Below are positions 1 to 9,510 of a stretch of DNA of 64,000 nucleotides, piece by piece. Source of the DNA: Klebsiella sp. BIGb0138 (lineage in GTDB: Bacteria; Pseudomonadota; Gammaproteobacteria; Enterobacterales; Enterobacteriaceae). Position 1 is the first letter of the stretch, and each line of letters starts with the position of its first letter. The notes beneath the pieces are model-generated. The model was not told where the DNA came from and ran no database searches. It saw only the letters and a program-made list of their open reading frames with translations. The stretch covers positions 124,001-188,000 of the forward strand of contig NZ_SMCV01000003.1 in the NCBI RefSeq assembly GCF_004342285.1. The letters are read 5' to 3'. A program made the translations under genes and the position numbers.

Positions 1-1080
1 AAAGCGGGTCAGCGATGAACGGGTGACCACCACGAAGGCGCCGACGTTCGCCTGCGGGTTCATCGCCATATAGGTGATAAATCCGCCGCCGCCGCCGGTT
101 TTCTGGATTATTCCCGGATGACCATTTTTGGGTTTCATGTAGACCCAGCCGAGACCGAGCGCATCGGCTTTCCCCGGCACATCCATACCGATGACCCGGG
201 TCAGCTGGCTACGCTGATAAATCAGCGTTTGCATACGGTCAGCCTGTCGCCCGCGGGTATAAAAGTCGGACGAGAGGAACTGCTGCATCCAGCGCATCAT
301 ATCGCCAGGGGTTGAATAAACGCCGCCGCTGCCGATCGCCGCCAGCGTATTGTTACACGGGCTGGCGCCTTTCTCGGCGACCATCAGGCGGGCGCATTGA
401 TCCGGCGATGGCGTGAAGGTGGTGTCTTTCATCCCCAGCGGGCGGGTGATTTGCTCTTCAAAGAGCTGCGGATAAGGTTTACCCGCGGCGGTGGAGAGGG
501 CGTCCGCCAGCAGGTCAAACGCCAGGTTTGAGTAGGCGGCCTGCGAGCCGGGGGCCGTTTTCAGCGAGGCCGTCGACAGCCACGCCCAGCGCTGCTGGCG
601 CGTCGGCCAGACGAAGACCGGACGATGCGCCGCTCCGCCCGGCTGCTCCCGCGGCAGGGCGCTGGTATGCGTCGCCAGGTTAACCAGCGTAATCGGCGTC
701 CCCTGGTAGGTCGGCACCCGCGCGCCCGGCGGCGCGTACTTGCTCAGCGGATCGTTAAGCTTCACGACGCCCTGATCGAGCATTTTCACCAGCATCTCGC
801 TGGTCATCAGTTTACTCAACGAGGCAATGCGAATAACCGAATCCAGCTGCGGATGCTCATTGTTGCCCGGGCGCGTTTCGCCAAAGCTGCGGAATACGCG
901 CTGGTTACCGTCGATAACCACCAGCGCCATTCCGGTGGCGCCGCTGCCGTAATAGATATGGTTGGCGTAACGATCGACCACGTTGGAGGCAAATTCCGGG
1001 TCAACGATCGGTTGAGCAGCCTGGACCGATGTCCACGACGCCACGCACAGCGCAGCAAAAATGAGCAGACTACGTTTCAA
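1..1080 (-). CDS. ampH: Penicillin-binding protein AmpH, 3' end cut by window edge
   Basis: Class C beta-lactamase-like DD-carboxypeptidase/endopeptidase of the periplasm that trims and recycles peptidoglycan. The minus-strand reading frame stays open from a TTG codon at 1078-1080 to base 1, giving 360 residues with the C-terminus missing. The protein opens with a signal peptide (residues about 1-22, ending near VQAAQ). It carries the serine beta-lactamase SxxK motif as SLSK, and a YSN motif follows. The TTG start is chosen because an ATG a few bases upstream lies in another frame and stops at once, and because the residues after TTG match the known AmpH N-terminus. It lies divergent from the next gene. 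Confidence 0.93.
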   Translation of the reverse strand, partial: MKRSLLIFAALCVASWTSVQAAQPIVDPEFASNVVDRYANHIYYGSGATGMALVVIDGNQRVFRSFGETRPGNNEHPQLDSVIRIASLSKLMTSEMLVKMLDQGVVKLNDPLSKYAPPGARVPTYQGTPITLVNLATHTSALPREQPGGAAHRPVFVWPTRQQRWAWLSTASLKTAPGSQAAYSNLAFDLLADALSTAAGKPYPQLFEEQITRPLGMKDTTFTPSPDQCARLMVAEKGASPCNNTLAAIGSGGVYSTPGDMMRWMQQFLSSDFYTRGRQADRMQTLIYQRSQLTRVIGMDVPGKADALGLGWVYMKPKNGHPGIIQKTGGGGGFITYMAMNPQANVGAFVVVTRSSLTRF

Positions 1081-1186
1081 CTGGGGTATCCATAAAAATG
1101 AGAAGAGATATAAGGCGTATTTATACTACGAAGCGAGGCAGAGCAAGGTGGGAATAACGTCAATATTTTGCGGAAAAACGTAACGG

Positions 1187-1211
1187 TGCGTAAAAAGGAC
1201 TTTTTTACGCA
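1187..1211. repeat. Perfect 10-bp inverted repeat between ampH and the hydrolase gene
   Basis: The arms TGCGTAAAAA (1187-1196) and TTTTTACGCA (1202-1211) are perfectly complementary around a 5-base loop. The element sits in the divergent region, about 107 bases from the ampH start and 68 bases from the hydrolase start. It could be a regulator binding site or an RNA hairpin. No family is assigned. Confidence 0.5.
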
Positions 1212-1279
1212 TCCGGATATCCGCTTTACCCGGCGGGCGGGTATGATTAGCGTTTGTTTAAGCGGATGGTGAGAGAGAT

Positions 1280-1813
1280 ATGACGGCTCAACGGGTGGTA
1301 ATGGTAGTAGATATGCAAAATGGCGTCTTTGCGACCCCGCGCATTGAGCGTGCGCGCTGCGTCGCACAAATTAACCATCTGATACGCGCCGCAGATCGCG
1401 TTATTTTTATTCAACACGCCGAGGACGGCGGCCTGGAAGAGGGCAGCGAAGGTTTTGCCCTGCTGGCGGAGCTGGAGCAACCGGCAGGATCGCTTTATGT
1501 CACCAAAACCGCCTGCGATGCGTTCTATAAAACCCGTCTTACGCAGGTATTGCGCGACCTGAACGTCGGCCAGTTCGTGATTTGCGGCTGCGCCACCGAC
1601 TATTGTGTCGATACCACCATCAAGAACGGCGCCAGCCGGGGTTATGCCATCACCGTTGCCGAAGATGCGCACACCACCGCCAACCGTCCCGCGGCGCAGG
1701 CGAAAACGCTAATCGCCCACTACAACGAGGTCTGGCGTACGCTGACCGTCCCTGGCAATCCTTTACATGTGAAACCCGTGGAAACAATTCTGCGCGCATG
1801 GCAGACGAACTAA
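1280..1813 (+). CDS. Isochorismatase-family cysteine hydrolase
   Basis: A 177-residue cytosolic hydrolase of the isochorismatase/nicotinamidase fold. The family triad is visible: Asp11 in VVDMQNG, Lys76 in YVTKTACDAF, and Cys109 in CATDYCVDTT. Members act on amide or vinyl-ether substrates; the substrate here cannot be read from sequence. An AGAGAG stretch lies just before the ATG. It sits between ampH and sbmA, which are near neighbours in E. coli, so it is an accessory insertion in this interval. A weak GC-rich hairpin followed by T residues lies near 1854-1882, before sbmA. Confidence 0.85.
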   Translation: MTAQRVVMVVDMQNGVFATPRIERARCVAQINHLIRAADRVIFIQHAEDGGLEEGSEGFALLAELEQPAGSLYVTKTACDAFYKTRLTQVLRDLNVGQFVICGCATDYCVDTTIKNGASRGYAITVAEDAHTTANRPAAQAKTLIAHYNEVWRTLTVPGNPLHVKPVETILRAWQTN

Positions 1814-1931
1814 GCTGCTGATATTCGGTCTCATCATCCGGTCGCCTTTCATTGCCGCACCCGTTATGCGGCGGGCGTTTTTGTGGTACACAGCATAACC
1901 ATAACGATAAAGAAGTTAGCAGGAGTGCATG

Positions 1932-3152
1932 ATGTTTAAATCTTTTTTCCCTAAACCAGGGCCGTTTTTTCTCTCTGCCTTTATCTGGTCGCTGCTGGCA
2001 GTGATCTTTTGGCAGGCGGGCGGCGGCGACTGGCTGCTGCGTTTAACCGGAGCCTCGCAAAATGTGGCCATCAGCGCCGCGCGGTTCTGGTCGCTGAACT
2101 ATCTGCTGTTTTACGCCTACTACGTGTTCTGCGTCGGCGTTTTTGCCCTGTTTTGGTTTACTTATAGCCCGCACCGCTGGCAGTACTGGTCCATCCTCGG
2201 CACCTCGCTGATTATCTTCGTTACCTGGTTTCTGGTGGAGGTCGGGGTGGCGATCAACGCCTGGTACGCTCCGTTCTACGATCTGATTCAGACCGCGCTG
2301 GCCACGCCGCACAAAGTCAGTATCAACCAGTTCTATCAGGAGATTGGCGTGTTCCTTGGCATCGCGATCATTGCGGTGATTATTGGCGTTATGAATAACT
2401 TCTTCGTCAGCCACTATGTCTTCCGCTGGCGTACCGCGATGAACGAACACTATATGGCGCACTGGCATCACCTGCGCCATATCGAAGGCGCCGCCCAGCG
2501 TGTGCAGGAAGACACTATGCGCTTTGCCTCCACGCTTGAGGACATGGGGGTGAGCTTTATCAACGCCGTGATGACGCTGATTGCCTTCCTGCCGGTGCTG
2601 GTCACCTTGTCCGCGCATGTGCCGGACCTGCCGATTGTCGGCCATCTGCCGTATGGCCTGGTGATTGCCGCGGTGGTGTGGTCGCTGATGGGGACCGGCC
2701 TGCTGGCGGTGGTGGGGATTAAGCTGCCGGGACTGGAATTTAAAAACCAGCGGGTGGAGGCGGCGTATCGTAAAGAGCTGGTCTATGGCGAAGATGATGA
2801 ATCCCGCGCCACGCCGCCGACGGTACGCGAGCTGTTCAGCGCCGTGCGGCGCAACTATTTCCGACTCTATTTCCACTACATGTACTTCAACATCGCCCGT
2901 ATTCTTTATCTGCAGGTGGATAACGTTTTCGGCTTGTTCCTGCTGTTTCCGTCGATCGTTGCCGGTACGATTACCCTCGGTTTGATGACGCAGATTACTA
3001 ACGTATTTGGTCAGGTGCGCGGTTCGTTCCAGTATCTGATTAGCTCGTGGACGACGCTGGTGGAACTGATGTCGATCTACAAACGTCTGCGCAGCTTTGA
3101 ACGCGAGCTCGATGGCAAAGAGCTGCAGCCGGTAACGCAAACGCTGAATTAA
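1932..3152 (+). CDS. sbmA: SbmA peptide antibiotic transporter
   Basis: A 406-residue inner-membrane transporter of the SbmA/BacA family. It uses the proton gradient to import microcins B17 and J25, bleomycin, proline-rich antimicrobial peptides and modified oligonucleotides. Several hydrophobic segments are spread over the length, and conserved stretches such as [13 protein letters not shown] and FRWRTAMNE are intact. There is no ATP-binding domain, as expected for this family. Two ATG codons are adjacent (1929 and 1932); the second matches the family N-terminus [10 protein letters not shown]. The downstream lipoprotein gene follows after 40 bases and is probably cotranscribed. Confidence 0.97.
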   Translation: MFKSFFPKPGPFFLSAFIWSLLAVIFWQAGGGDWLLRLTGASQNVAISAARFWSLNYLLFYAYYVFCVGVFALFWFTYSPHRWQYWSILGTSLIIFVTWFLVEVGVAINAWYAPFYDLIQTALATPHKVSINQFYQEIGVFLGIAIIAVIIGVMNNFFVSHYVFRWRTAMNEHYMAHWHHLRHIEGAAQRVQEDTMRFASTLEDMGVSFINAVMTLIAFLPVLVTLSAHVPDLPIVGHLPYGLVIAAVVWSLMGTGLLAVVGIKLPGLEFKNQRVEAAYRKELVYGEDDESRATPPTVRELFSAVRRNYFRLYFHYMYFNIARILYLQVDNVFGLFLLFPSIVAGTITLGLMTQITNVFGQVRGSFQYLISSWTTLVELMSIYKRLRSFERELDGKELQPVTQTLN

Positions 3153-3192
3153 TGACGGATACCTCAACCTAATTGCAGAGGCAGATTGCAGG

Positions 3193-4323
3193 ATGACGCA
3201 TAGACAAGGAAAGAGCAGGGCGACAGCGGGGCCACGGATCGCGCCATGCGCCCTGACGTTACTGGCCGGGATGGTGCTGAGCGCCTGTACCAGCCAGCAG
3301 GCTCCGGTAGTGAAAAAAGGCGAAAAGGCCGTTGATGTGGCGGCGGTGGTGCGGCAAAAAATGCCCGCCAGCGTCAAAGACCGCGAGCAATGGGCGCAGG
3401 CGATCGCGAAAACCTTCGCCAGCCAGAAGCTGGCGCCGACGGAAGAGAACGTCTGTTCGGTGCTGGCCGTCGCGCAGCAGGAATCGAACTACCAATCCGA
3501 TCCGCTGGTGCCGGGGCTGAATAAAATCGCCTGGCAGGAGATAGACCGCCGGGCGGAGAAGATGCACATCCCGGTTTTCCTCGTGCATACCGCGCTAAAA
3601 ATTCCGTCGCCTGATGGCAAAAGCTACAGTGAGCGCCTGGATGGCGTAAAAACCGAAAAGCAGCTCAGCGCCGTGTTTGATGATTTTATCGGCATGGTGC
3701 CGATGGGGCAGAAGCTCTTTGGCTCGCTCAATCCGGTGCATACCGGCGGCCCGATGCAGGTGAGTATTGCGTTTGCCCAGCAGCATACCGACGGCTATCC
3801 GTGGAAAATCAACGGCACCGTGCGCCAGGAGGTGTTCAGCCTGCGCGGCGGCCTGTGGTTCGGCACCTATCATCTGCTGAACTACCCGGCCAACTACAGC
3901 GTACCGCTGTACCGCTTTGCCGATTTCAACGCCGGCTGGTACGCCAGCCGCAACGCCGCATTCCAGAATGCGGTCAGTAAAGCGACCGGCGTCAGGCTGG
4001 CGCTGGACGGCGATTTAATTCGTTATGACAGCGATGAAGCAGGCACGACCGAGCTGGCGGTGCGGCGGTTAGCCGGGCAGCTGGCGATGAGCGATGATGA
4101 TATCCACCGCCAGCTGAAAAAGGGCGATAGCCTGGCGTTTGAAAAAACCGATTTGTACCAGCAGGTTTATCGTCTGGCGGAGAAGAAAGCGGGCAAGGCG
4201 TTACCGCGGGAGATGCTGCCGGGAATTCAGCTTGAGAGCCCGAAAATTACGCGTAATCTGACAACCGCCTGGTTTGCCAAACGCGTTGATGAACGGCGCG
4301 CCAGCTGCATGGCGCGCAACTAG
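3193..4323 (+). CDS. yaiW: YaiW family lipoprotein (DUF1615)
   Basis: A 376-residue surface-associated lipoprotein. In E. coli YaiW works with SbmA in the uptake of proline-rich peptides such as Bac7. The N-terminus has positive residues, a hydrophobic stretch and a lipobox (VLSAC), which predicts signal peptidase II cleavage and lipidation of that cysteine near residue 33. The rest is soluble and collinear with E. coli YaiW. The gene sits directly behind sbmA in the same direction. Its stop codon overlaps the end of the convergent yaiY by 4 bases. Confidence 0.95.
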   Translation: MTHRQGKSRATAGPRIAPCALTLLAGMVLSACTSQQAPVVKKGEKAVDVAAVVRQKMPASVKDREQWAQAIAKTFASQKLAPTEENVCSVLAVAQQESNYQSDPLVPGLNKIAWQEIDRRAEKMHIPVFLVHTALKIPSPDGKSYSERLDGVKTEKQLSAVFDDFIGMVPMGQKLFGSLNPVHTGGPMQVSIAFAQQHTDGYPWKINGTVRQEVFSLRGGLWFGTYHLLNYPANYSVPLYRFADFNAGWYASRNAAFQNAVSKATGVRLALDGDLIRYDSDEAGTTELAVRRLAGQLAMSDDDIHRQLKKGDSLAFEKTDLYQQVYRLAEKKAGKALPREMLPGIQLESPKITRNLTTAWFAKRVDERRASCMARN

Positions 4324-4622
4324 CGGTTGTTGCGCCAGCGTAGGATCAGCCCGAGCACCCCGACCAGCATGCAGCCGACCAGGAAGGGGATCAGGCCGAA
4401 CAGGGTGCCCACCGCCAGGCCGATCTCAATCCGGGGACGGTCATTGTCCTGGACCTGCATCAGGTGTTCGAACACGCCGGGGGCATGCACCAGCATGCTC
4501 AACATTTGCGCCCCGGCCCAGAAGCAAAACAGCACGAACAGGGCGTAGGCGATATTGCTGCTGGTGAGTGGCCCTCTCTTTTTGCCGCCGATAATTGATT
4601 TTGAAAAGGCGAACTCTGCCAT
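4320..4622 (-). CDS. yaiY: YaiY family inner membrane protein (DUF2755)
   Basis: A 100-residue membrane protein with two hydrophobic segments, one around residues 24-46 and one around 70-95, and a basic C-terminus (RWRNNR). The length and sequence fit E. coli YaiY, whose function is not established. It is convergent with yaiW, with the two stop codons overlapping, and divergent from yaiZ across about 255 bases. Confidence 0.9.
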   Translation of the reverse strand: MAEFAFSKSIIGGKKRGPLTSSNIAYALFVLFCFWAGAQMLSMLVHAPGVFEHLMQVQDNDRPRIEIGLAVGTLFGLIPFLVGCMLVGVLGLILRWRNNR

Positions 4623-4877
4623 TTGACCCTCCGAACTTCACTGACCTGCGGGTTTTACACCTGCTACTTAGCGATCATTCTGGCAGCGGCCGGAGGTTGG
4701 CAGTATCGGATTGCTGGTAATTTCCACCCAGGAATATTCCTGTTTTCCTCATTGTGTCGGCTGGCGACAATTTTTGTCGAATTTAGAGCAATATCTCAAT
4801 GTTTGATAATTCTCCGCGGGGCTACAGACCGCGGATTCCGGGTGTGCGAAGATGTTTTTTTTGTTGTCGGAGTGGTT

Positions 4878-5081
4878 ATGAAGCTCACTGAAAAAATTCG
4901 CTGGGACTGGCACTACTACGCCTTTGCGCTGGGGCTGATTTTTATTCTGAACGGGGTGGTGGGGCTGCTGGGGCTGGAGACTCAGGGCTGGCAATCCTAC
5001 GCCGTCGGTCTGGTCACCTGGGTGATCAGCTTCTGGATTGCGGGAAAAATTATCCGCCGTCGCCAGGTTGAGGAAGCGTAA
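4878..5081 (+). CDS. yaiZ: YaiZ family small membrane protein (DUF2754)
   Basis: A 67-residue protein with two predicted membrane helices (about 13-33 and 40-58) and a basic end (RRRQ). It matches E. coli YaiZ in length and pattern; its role is unknown. The frame is open upstream to 4623, but the homologous start MKLTEKIRWDW is at 4878. The upstream part is AT-rich and not protein-like. A GC-rich region between this gene and ddlA (5082-5180) can form hairpins and probably ends both transcripts. Confidence 0.85.
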   Translation: MKLTEKIRWDWHYYAFALGLIFILNGVVGLLGLETQGWQSYAVGLVTWVISFWIAGKIIRRRQVEEA

Positions 5082-5180
5082 GGGGCCGGTTTCCCCGGCT
5101 GCGCCTGGCTTACCGGGCTGTGGGGATCTCTTCCGTTAGCCCGGGTACGACGCCGCGCGCCGCAACCCGGGGGGAAACCA

Positions 5181-6278
5181 TCAATTCATCGAGGTCTTCA
5201 GCGCGCGGTCTGCCGCATGGCGCTCCAGCGCCAGTTCAATCAGGCGGCTGATCAGGCTGGTGTAATCCAGGCCGCTGGCTTGCCACAGTTTTGGATACAT
5301 ACTGATATTGGTAAAGCCTGGCAGCGTATTGATTTCGTTGATGATAACCTCGTTATCTGCCGTCAGGAACACGTCCACCCGCGCCATTCCGCTACAGCCC
5401 AGCGTCTGGTAGGCACGCACGGCAATAGCGCGGATGCTGTCGTTGACTTCGCTATCGATGGCCGCAGGAACCACCACTTTGGCACCTTGATCGTCAATGT
5501 ACTTGGTATCGTAGGCATAGAATTCACTGTTCAGCACGATTTCGCCGCAGGTGCTGGCCTGGGGGAAGTCGTTGCCCAATACCGCGCATTCGATCTCGCG
5601 GCCTTTAACCCCCTGCTCAACCACCACTTTGTGGTCGAATTCAAAGGCCAGCGCCACCGCCTGCTGGTACTGCTCTTCGCTATTCACTTTGCTGACCCCA
5701 ACCGAAGAACCCTGGTTTGCCGGTTTCACAAACAGCGGCAGGCCCAGTTTTTCTTTAATTTCAGCAAAACTGAACTGCTGGCGGTTGGCGCGGGTCAGGG
5801 TGACGAACGGGGCAACAGAGAGGCCGGCGTCACGCAGCAGACGTTTGGTGACGTCTTTGTCCATGCAGGCCGCGGAGCCAAGGACATCGGAACCGACGAA
5901 GGGCAGGTTAGCCATCCGCAGCATGCCCTGCAGCGAGCCGTCTTCACCCAGCGTACCGTGGACAATCGGGAAAATGACGTCGATGGCTGCCAGCGGCTGG
6001 CCGCTGTCGGCATCGATCAGCTGCTGTGCGTTGCGGCCCGGGATTTGCGCCAGAGTGACGTCAGAGGGACGCAGCGCAATACGGGCGGGATCGTGCGGAT
6101 TTAACAGATAGTTACCGGCGTCGTTGATATGCCAGAGCCCCTGTTTATCAATCCCCAGCAGAACCACGTCGAAGCGCGTCTTATCAATCGCTTCAACGAT
6201 ATTCTTCGCCGACTGCAGCGACACTTCGTGTTCTGCCGACTTACCGCCAAAAACGATCCCAACCCTCATCTTAGCCAT
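5181..6278 (-). CDS. ddlA: D-alanine--D-alanine ligase A
   Basis: An ATP-grasp enzyme of the cytosol that joins two D-alanines for the end of the peptidoglycan stem peptide. Family hallmarks are present: N-terminal [15 protein letters not shown], the [14 protein letters not shown] nucleotide-binding stretch, [11 protein letters not shown], and the metal-binding end [11 protein letters not shown]. The open frame begins earlier (6311), but the start at 6278 gives [12 protein letters not shown], which aligns with the E. coli N-terminus, and AGGATGGAAG lies 5-14 bases upstream of it. This yields 365 residues, against 364 in E. coli. It is divergent from the extensin-like gene. Confidence 0.96.
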   Translation of the reverse strand: MAKMRVGIVFGGKSAEHEVSLQSAKNIVEAIDKTRFDVVLLGIDKQGLWHINDAGNYLLNPHDPARIALRPSDVTLAQIPGRNAQQLIDADSGQPLAAIDVIFPIVHGTLGEDGSLQGMLRMANLPFVGSDVLGSAACMDKDVTKRLLRDAGLSVAPFVTLTRANRQQFSFAEIKEKLGLPLFVKPANQGSSVGVSKVNSEEQYQQAVALAFEFDHKVVVEQGVKGREIECAVLGNDFPQASTCGEIVLNSEFYAYDTKYIDDQGAKVVVPAAIDSEVNDSIRAIAVRAYQTLGCSGMARVDVFLTADNEVIINEINTLPGFTNISMYPKLWQASGLDYTSLISRLIELALERHAADRALKTSMN

Positions 6279-6377
6279 TTCAACTTCCATCCTGATGACA
6301 ACAAAACGCATAACATAGCATGTGTAAGCGCCGCCTGGCTGCCATAATATTCACATTGCAAAGCGACGGGAGGCGGC

Positions 6378-7061
6378 GTGAAAGGAAAGGGTCTTATCGC
6401 TGTGCTGGCGCTACTGGCGGCCGGCTACGTCGGATATCGTTATCTTCCCCCGTCGTATAATCCGCTGGCGCCGCTCCGTCTGGAAGACCCGCCGGGGACT
6501 ATCAGCCAGTTCAAGCTGCGGCGACTGACGCCCGCGCAGTGCGCCGGTCTGCTGGAGGAGGCGAATCGTCGACGGCTCATCTCCAGCCAGCCCGCTGCCG
6601 ACAGCGGGGGCGCGTGCCCGCTGGAAAACGTGGTGCGGGTACGCGACTTCGGCACGGTCAAACTGAGCAGCAGTTTCCTCGCCAGCTGTTCGCTGGCGCT
6701 AAGCAGCGCGCTGTACGTTGAACAGCAGGCGAAACCGCTGACCCGCCGGATGCTGGCGAGCGATCTCCGGCAAATCGATCATCTTGGCAGCTTTGCCTGC
6801 CGCAACATCTATCATCGCCAGAACGCGCCGCGCAGCGAACATGCGACGGCGGAGGCGCTGGATATCAGCGGCTTTCGCTTAGCCGATGGCCGCCGCATCA
6901 GCGTGCTGAAGGGCTGGCCGGACGCGGAATATCATCCGTGGCTGCAAACGCTGCTGGCGAACGGCTGCCACTACTTCGGCAACGCGCTGGGGCCGGAATA
7001 TAATGCCGCTCATGCCAACCATTTCCATCTCGGGATGCGCGGGCAGCGTTTCTGCTTTTGA
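6378..7061 (+). CDS. Extensin-like family protein, predicted LAS-type zinc peptidase
   Basis: A 227-residue protein with one N-terminal hydrophobic segment (residues about 4-22), so anchored in or exported across the inner membrane. The C-terminal half fits the Extensin-like_C family. It holds the zinc-peptidase signature SxHxxGxAxD with Ala in place of Gly (Ser153, His155, Asp162) and a later HxH (His215, His217), as in VanY/MepA-type peptidases. Six cysteines (55, 80, 104, 141, 197, 226) could form disulfides in the periplasm. It is divergent from ddlA, 99 bases apart. A role in cleaving peptidoglycan cross-links or termini is inference. Confidence 0.8.
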   Translation: MKGKGLIAVLALLAAGYVGYRYLPPSYNPLAPLRLEDPPGTISQFKLRRLTPAQCAGLLEEANRRRLISSQPAADSGGACPLENVVRVRDFGTVKLSSSFLASCSLALSSALYVEQQAKPLTRRMLASDLRQIDHLGSFACRNIYHRQNAPRSEHATAEALDISGFRLADGRRISVLKGWPDAEYHPWLQTLLANGCHYFGNALGPEYNAAHANHFHLGMRGQRFCF

Positions 7062-7272
7062 ACGGATCTCCTCGTACCGCACGCCGTATGGGCGATAACT
7101 TAGGGATAACGTACTGCTTATGTGGCATTTCACCACGAAATTGTTCGCCCGATGGGAGTCAAATGTCATAAAACACTAAACTCATCGCCAGCGCATCTCT
7201 GGTAATACGTCGACGGATGGAAATTGCTAAGCTAGGTAATAATTCACAAAAAATTAATGAATACGTGTAGTT

Positions 7273-8472
7273 ATGGAATCCTGGAAGGTCAATCTCATCT
7301 CCGTCTGGTTTGGCTGCTTTTTCACCGGCCTGGCGATTAGCCAAATTCTCCCCTTTCTACCGCTCTATGTTTCCCAACTGGGCGTGACCTCTCATGAGGC
7401 TTTATCGATGTGGTCGGGGCTGACGTTCAGCGTCACCTTCCTCGTTTCGGCCATCGTTTCGCCGATGTGGGGCAGCCTGGCGGACCGTAAAGGGCGTAAG
7501 CTGATGCTGCTGCGCGCCTCCCTGGGGATGGCGGTGGCCATTCTGCTGCAGGCCTTCGCCACCAACGTCTGGCAGCTTTTTATCCTGCGCGCGGTGATGG
7601 GACTGACCTCCGGCTATATTCCGAACGCCATGGCGCTGGTGGCCTCCCAGGTACCGCGCGAGCGCAGCGGCTGGGCGCTCAGCACCCTATCGACGGCGCA
7701 GATTAGCGGCGTGATCGGCGGGCCGCTGCTGGGCGGCTTCCTTGCCGACCATGTCGGCCTGCGGGCGGTCTTTTTTATCACCGCGATCCTGCTGACGGTG
7801 AGCTTCCTCGTCACGCTGTTTCTGATTAAAGAGGGAGTACGGCCGCAGACCAGCAAAGCCGATCGTTTAAGCGGCAGAGAGGTGTTCGCTTCGCTACCCT
7901 ATCCGGGGCTGATGATTAGCCTGTTTTTCACCACCCTGGTGATTCAGCTCTGCAACGGCTCCATTGGCCCGATTCTGGCGCTGTTTATTAAATCGATGGC
8001 GCCGGACAGCAACAATATTGCGTTTCTCGCCGGGATGATTGCCGCCGTGCCCGGGGTTTCCGCGCTGATCTCCGCGCCGCGGTTGGGGAAACTCGGCGAT
8101 CGGATTGGCACCGCGCGCATTCTGCTGGCGACGCTGTGCTGCGCGGTGGTGATGTTTTTTGCCATGTCGTTCGTGACCACGCCGCTGCAGCTCGGCGTCC
8201 TGCGCTTCCTGCTGGGTTTTGCCGACGGGGCGATGCTGCCGGCGGTGCAAACCCTGTTGCTCAAGTACAGCAGCGATAACGTCACCGGGCGTATCTTCGG
8301 TTACAACCAGTCGTTTATGTATCTGGGAAATGTTGTCGGGCCGTTGATTGGCGCATCGGTATCGGCGATGGCCGGCTTCCGCTGGGTCTTTATCGCCACC
8401 GCGATTATCGTGTTGATCAACCTCTGGCAGCTGGCCGTGATGTTGCGCCGCAGCCGTCGTCGCGCCGCCTAG
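7273..8472 (+). CDS. MdtG-like multidrug efflux MFS transporter
   Basis: A 399-residue, 12-helix major facilitator of the drug:H+ antiporter (DHA1) type. It has the loop 2-3 motif [15 protein letters not shown] and the motif C-like stretch [11 protein letters not shown]. Similarity to E. coli MdtG runs along the whole length (for example [19 protein letters not shown] near the C-terminal half), but the position differs from mdtG, so a paralogue or relocated homologue is likely. No strong ribosome site precedes the ATG. The 211-base upstream region is AT-rich in its second half and probably holds the promoter. Confidence 0.85.
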   Translation: MESWKVNLISVWFGCFFTGLAISQILPFLPLYVSQLGVTSHEALSMWSGLTFSVTFLVSAIVSPMWGSLADRKGRKLMLLRASLGMAVAILLQAFATNVWQLFILRAVMGLTSGYIPNAMALVASQVPRERSGWALSTLSTAQISGVIGGPLLGGFLADHVGLRAVFFITAILLTVSFLVTLFLIKEGVRPQTSKADRLSGREVFASLPYPGLMISLFFTTLVIQLCNGSIGPILALFIKSMAPDSNNIAFLAGMIAAVPGVSALISAPRLGKLGDRIGTARILLATLCCAVVMFFAMSFVTTPLQLGVLRFLLGFADGAMLPAVQTLLLKYSSDNVTGRIFGYNQSFMYLGNVVGPLIGASVSAMAGFRWVFIATAIIVLINLWQLAVMLRRSRRRAA

Positions 8473-8592
8473 TCTCTTCTTTCCCGGCATTGGCGCGCCA
8501 GGCGCCGATGCCGCATCCAGCGCCTCTCTTTGCGTAAATGTCGCACTGATCACAAATTAATCATTTCTCTGTCTCTCCCTCTTTAAATGTCT

Positions 8593-8624
8593 ACTGTTAC
8601 GCGTATACAGTTACGCATAACAGT
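8593..8624. promoter_or_regulatory. Candidate tandem operator for the LacI-type regulator
   Basis: Two overlapping, imperfectly palindromic elements lie just before the dehydrogenase gene: ACTGTTACGCGTATACAGT (8593-8611) and ACAGTTACGCATAACAGT (8607-8624). GTTACGC recurs with a 14-base step. The pattern resembles the GntR/IdnR operator half-site (GTTAC). The regulator encoded at 10866 is of that group, so it is the likely ligand-responsive repressor. The start codon is 18 bases downstream. Confidence 0.55.
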
Positions 8625-8642
8625 ACTTAAAAAAGAGATTTT

Positions 8643-9407
8643 ATGAAGAATCTATTCGATTTATCCGGCAAGCGCGCATTGATCACCGGTTCAGCCCGCG
8701 GCATCGGTAACCTGCTGGCCGAAGGCCTGGCGCAGTACGGGGCGGAGATCGTCATCAATGACCGGACGCAACAGAAAGCGGATCGCGCGGCGCAGGCGCT
8801 GGTGGACCTCGGCTATCGTGCGGTAGGGGTCGCTTTTGACGTCACCCGTTCGGCGGAAGTTGAACAGGCGATCGCCCGCATTGAGGCGGAGATCGGCGCG
8901 ATTGATATTTTGGTCAATAACGCCGGTATTCAGCGTCGTTACCCGTTTAGCGAATTCCCTGAGGAGGAGTGGGATCGGGTGATTGAGGTCAACCAGAAGG
9001 GCGTGTTCCTCGTTTCGCAGCAGGTGGCCAAATATATGATGGCGCGTCGGGCGGGGAAAATAATTAACATTTGTTCGATGCAGAGTGAATTAGGTCGCAA
9101 GACCATTACGCCGTATGCCGCATCGAAAGGGGCGGTCAAAATGCTCACCCGCGGCATGTGCGTCGAGCTGGCGGAATATAATATTCAGGTCAACGGGATT
9201 GCTCCGGGTTATTTCGCGACAGAAATGACCGCGCCGTTGGTCAATGATGAGGCGTTTTCCGCCTGGCTATATCAGCGTACTCCGGCCGCGCGTTGGGGGA
9301 AACCGGAAGAATTAATTGGCGCTGCGGTGTATCTGGCCTCCCCGGCGGCAAATTTTGTGAATGGCCACCTGTTGTTTGTCGATGGCGGGATGCTTGCCGC
9401 CGTGTGA
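8643..9407 (+). CDS. SDR dehydrogenase, 5-keto-D-gluconate 5-reductase-like
   Basis: A 254-residue short-chain dehydrogenase. The NAD(P)-binding motif TGSARGIG is near residue 16, NNAG near 92, the catalytic Ser in ICSMQSE, and Tyr/Lys in YAASK. It is very similar to E. coli IdnO (gluconate 5-dehydrogenase), including NNAGIQRR, the ICSMQSELGR stretch and VNGIAPGYF. IdnO interconverts 5-ketogluconate and gluconate. It is the first gene of a three-gene set with a transporter and a LacI regulator, which supports use of a sugar acid. The exact substrate is not shown by sequence. Confidence 0.85.
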   Translation: MKNLFDLSGKRALITGSARGIGNLLAEGLAQYGAEIVINDRTQQKADRAAQALVDLGYRAVGVAFDVTRSAEVEQAIARIEAEIGAIDILVNNAGIQRRYPFSEFPEEEWDRVIEVNQKGVFLVSQQVAKYMMARRAGKIINICSMQSELGRKTITPYAASKGAVKMLTRGMCVELAEYNIQVNGIAPGYFATEMTAPLVNDEAFSAWLYQRTPAARWGKPEELIGAAVYLASPAANFVNGHLLFVDGGMLAAV

Positions 9408-9413
9408 AGCGCT

Positions 9414-9457
9414 CGTCGTCTTTCTCGTCTGCGGTCTTAACCCGCGGAAAGACGACG
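9414..9457 (+). repeat. Strong intercistronic hairpin
   Basis: The arms CGTCGTCTTTC (9414-9424) and GAAAGACGACG (9447-9457) are perfectly complementary over 11 bp. A second inner stem, GCGG/CCGC, lies at 9431-9445. It lies 7 bases after the dehydrogenase stop and 54 bases before the transporter start. What follows is A-rich rather than T-rich, so it is more likely to protect mRNA ends or attenuate than to terminate fully. Confidence 0.6.
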
Positions 9458-9510
9458 AATAATAAAATAATTAAACCAGTTTGATTATGCACATAATCTG
9501 AGGATGGCAT

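Noticed and set aside
2043-3377. 444-codon minus-strand frame opposite sbmA
   Set aside because: It is a frame shadow of sbmA. The translation is rich in Arg, His and Gln with no family pattern, and sbmA is certain on the other strand.
4623-4877. N-terminal extension of yaiZ
   Set aside because: The frame is open, but the segment is not conserved and the family start is at 4878.
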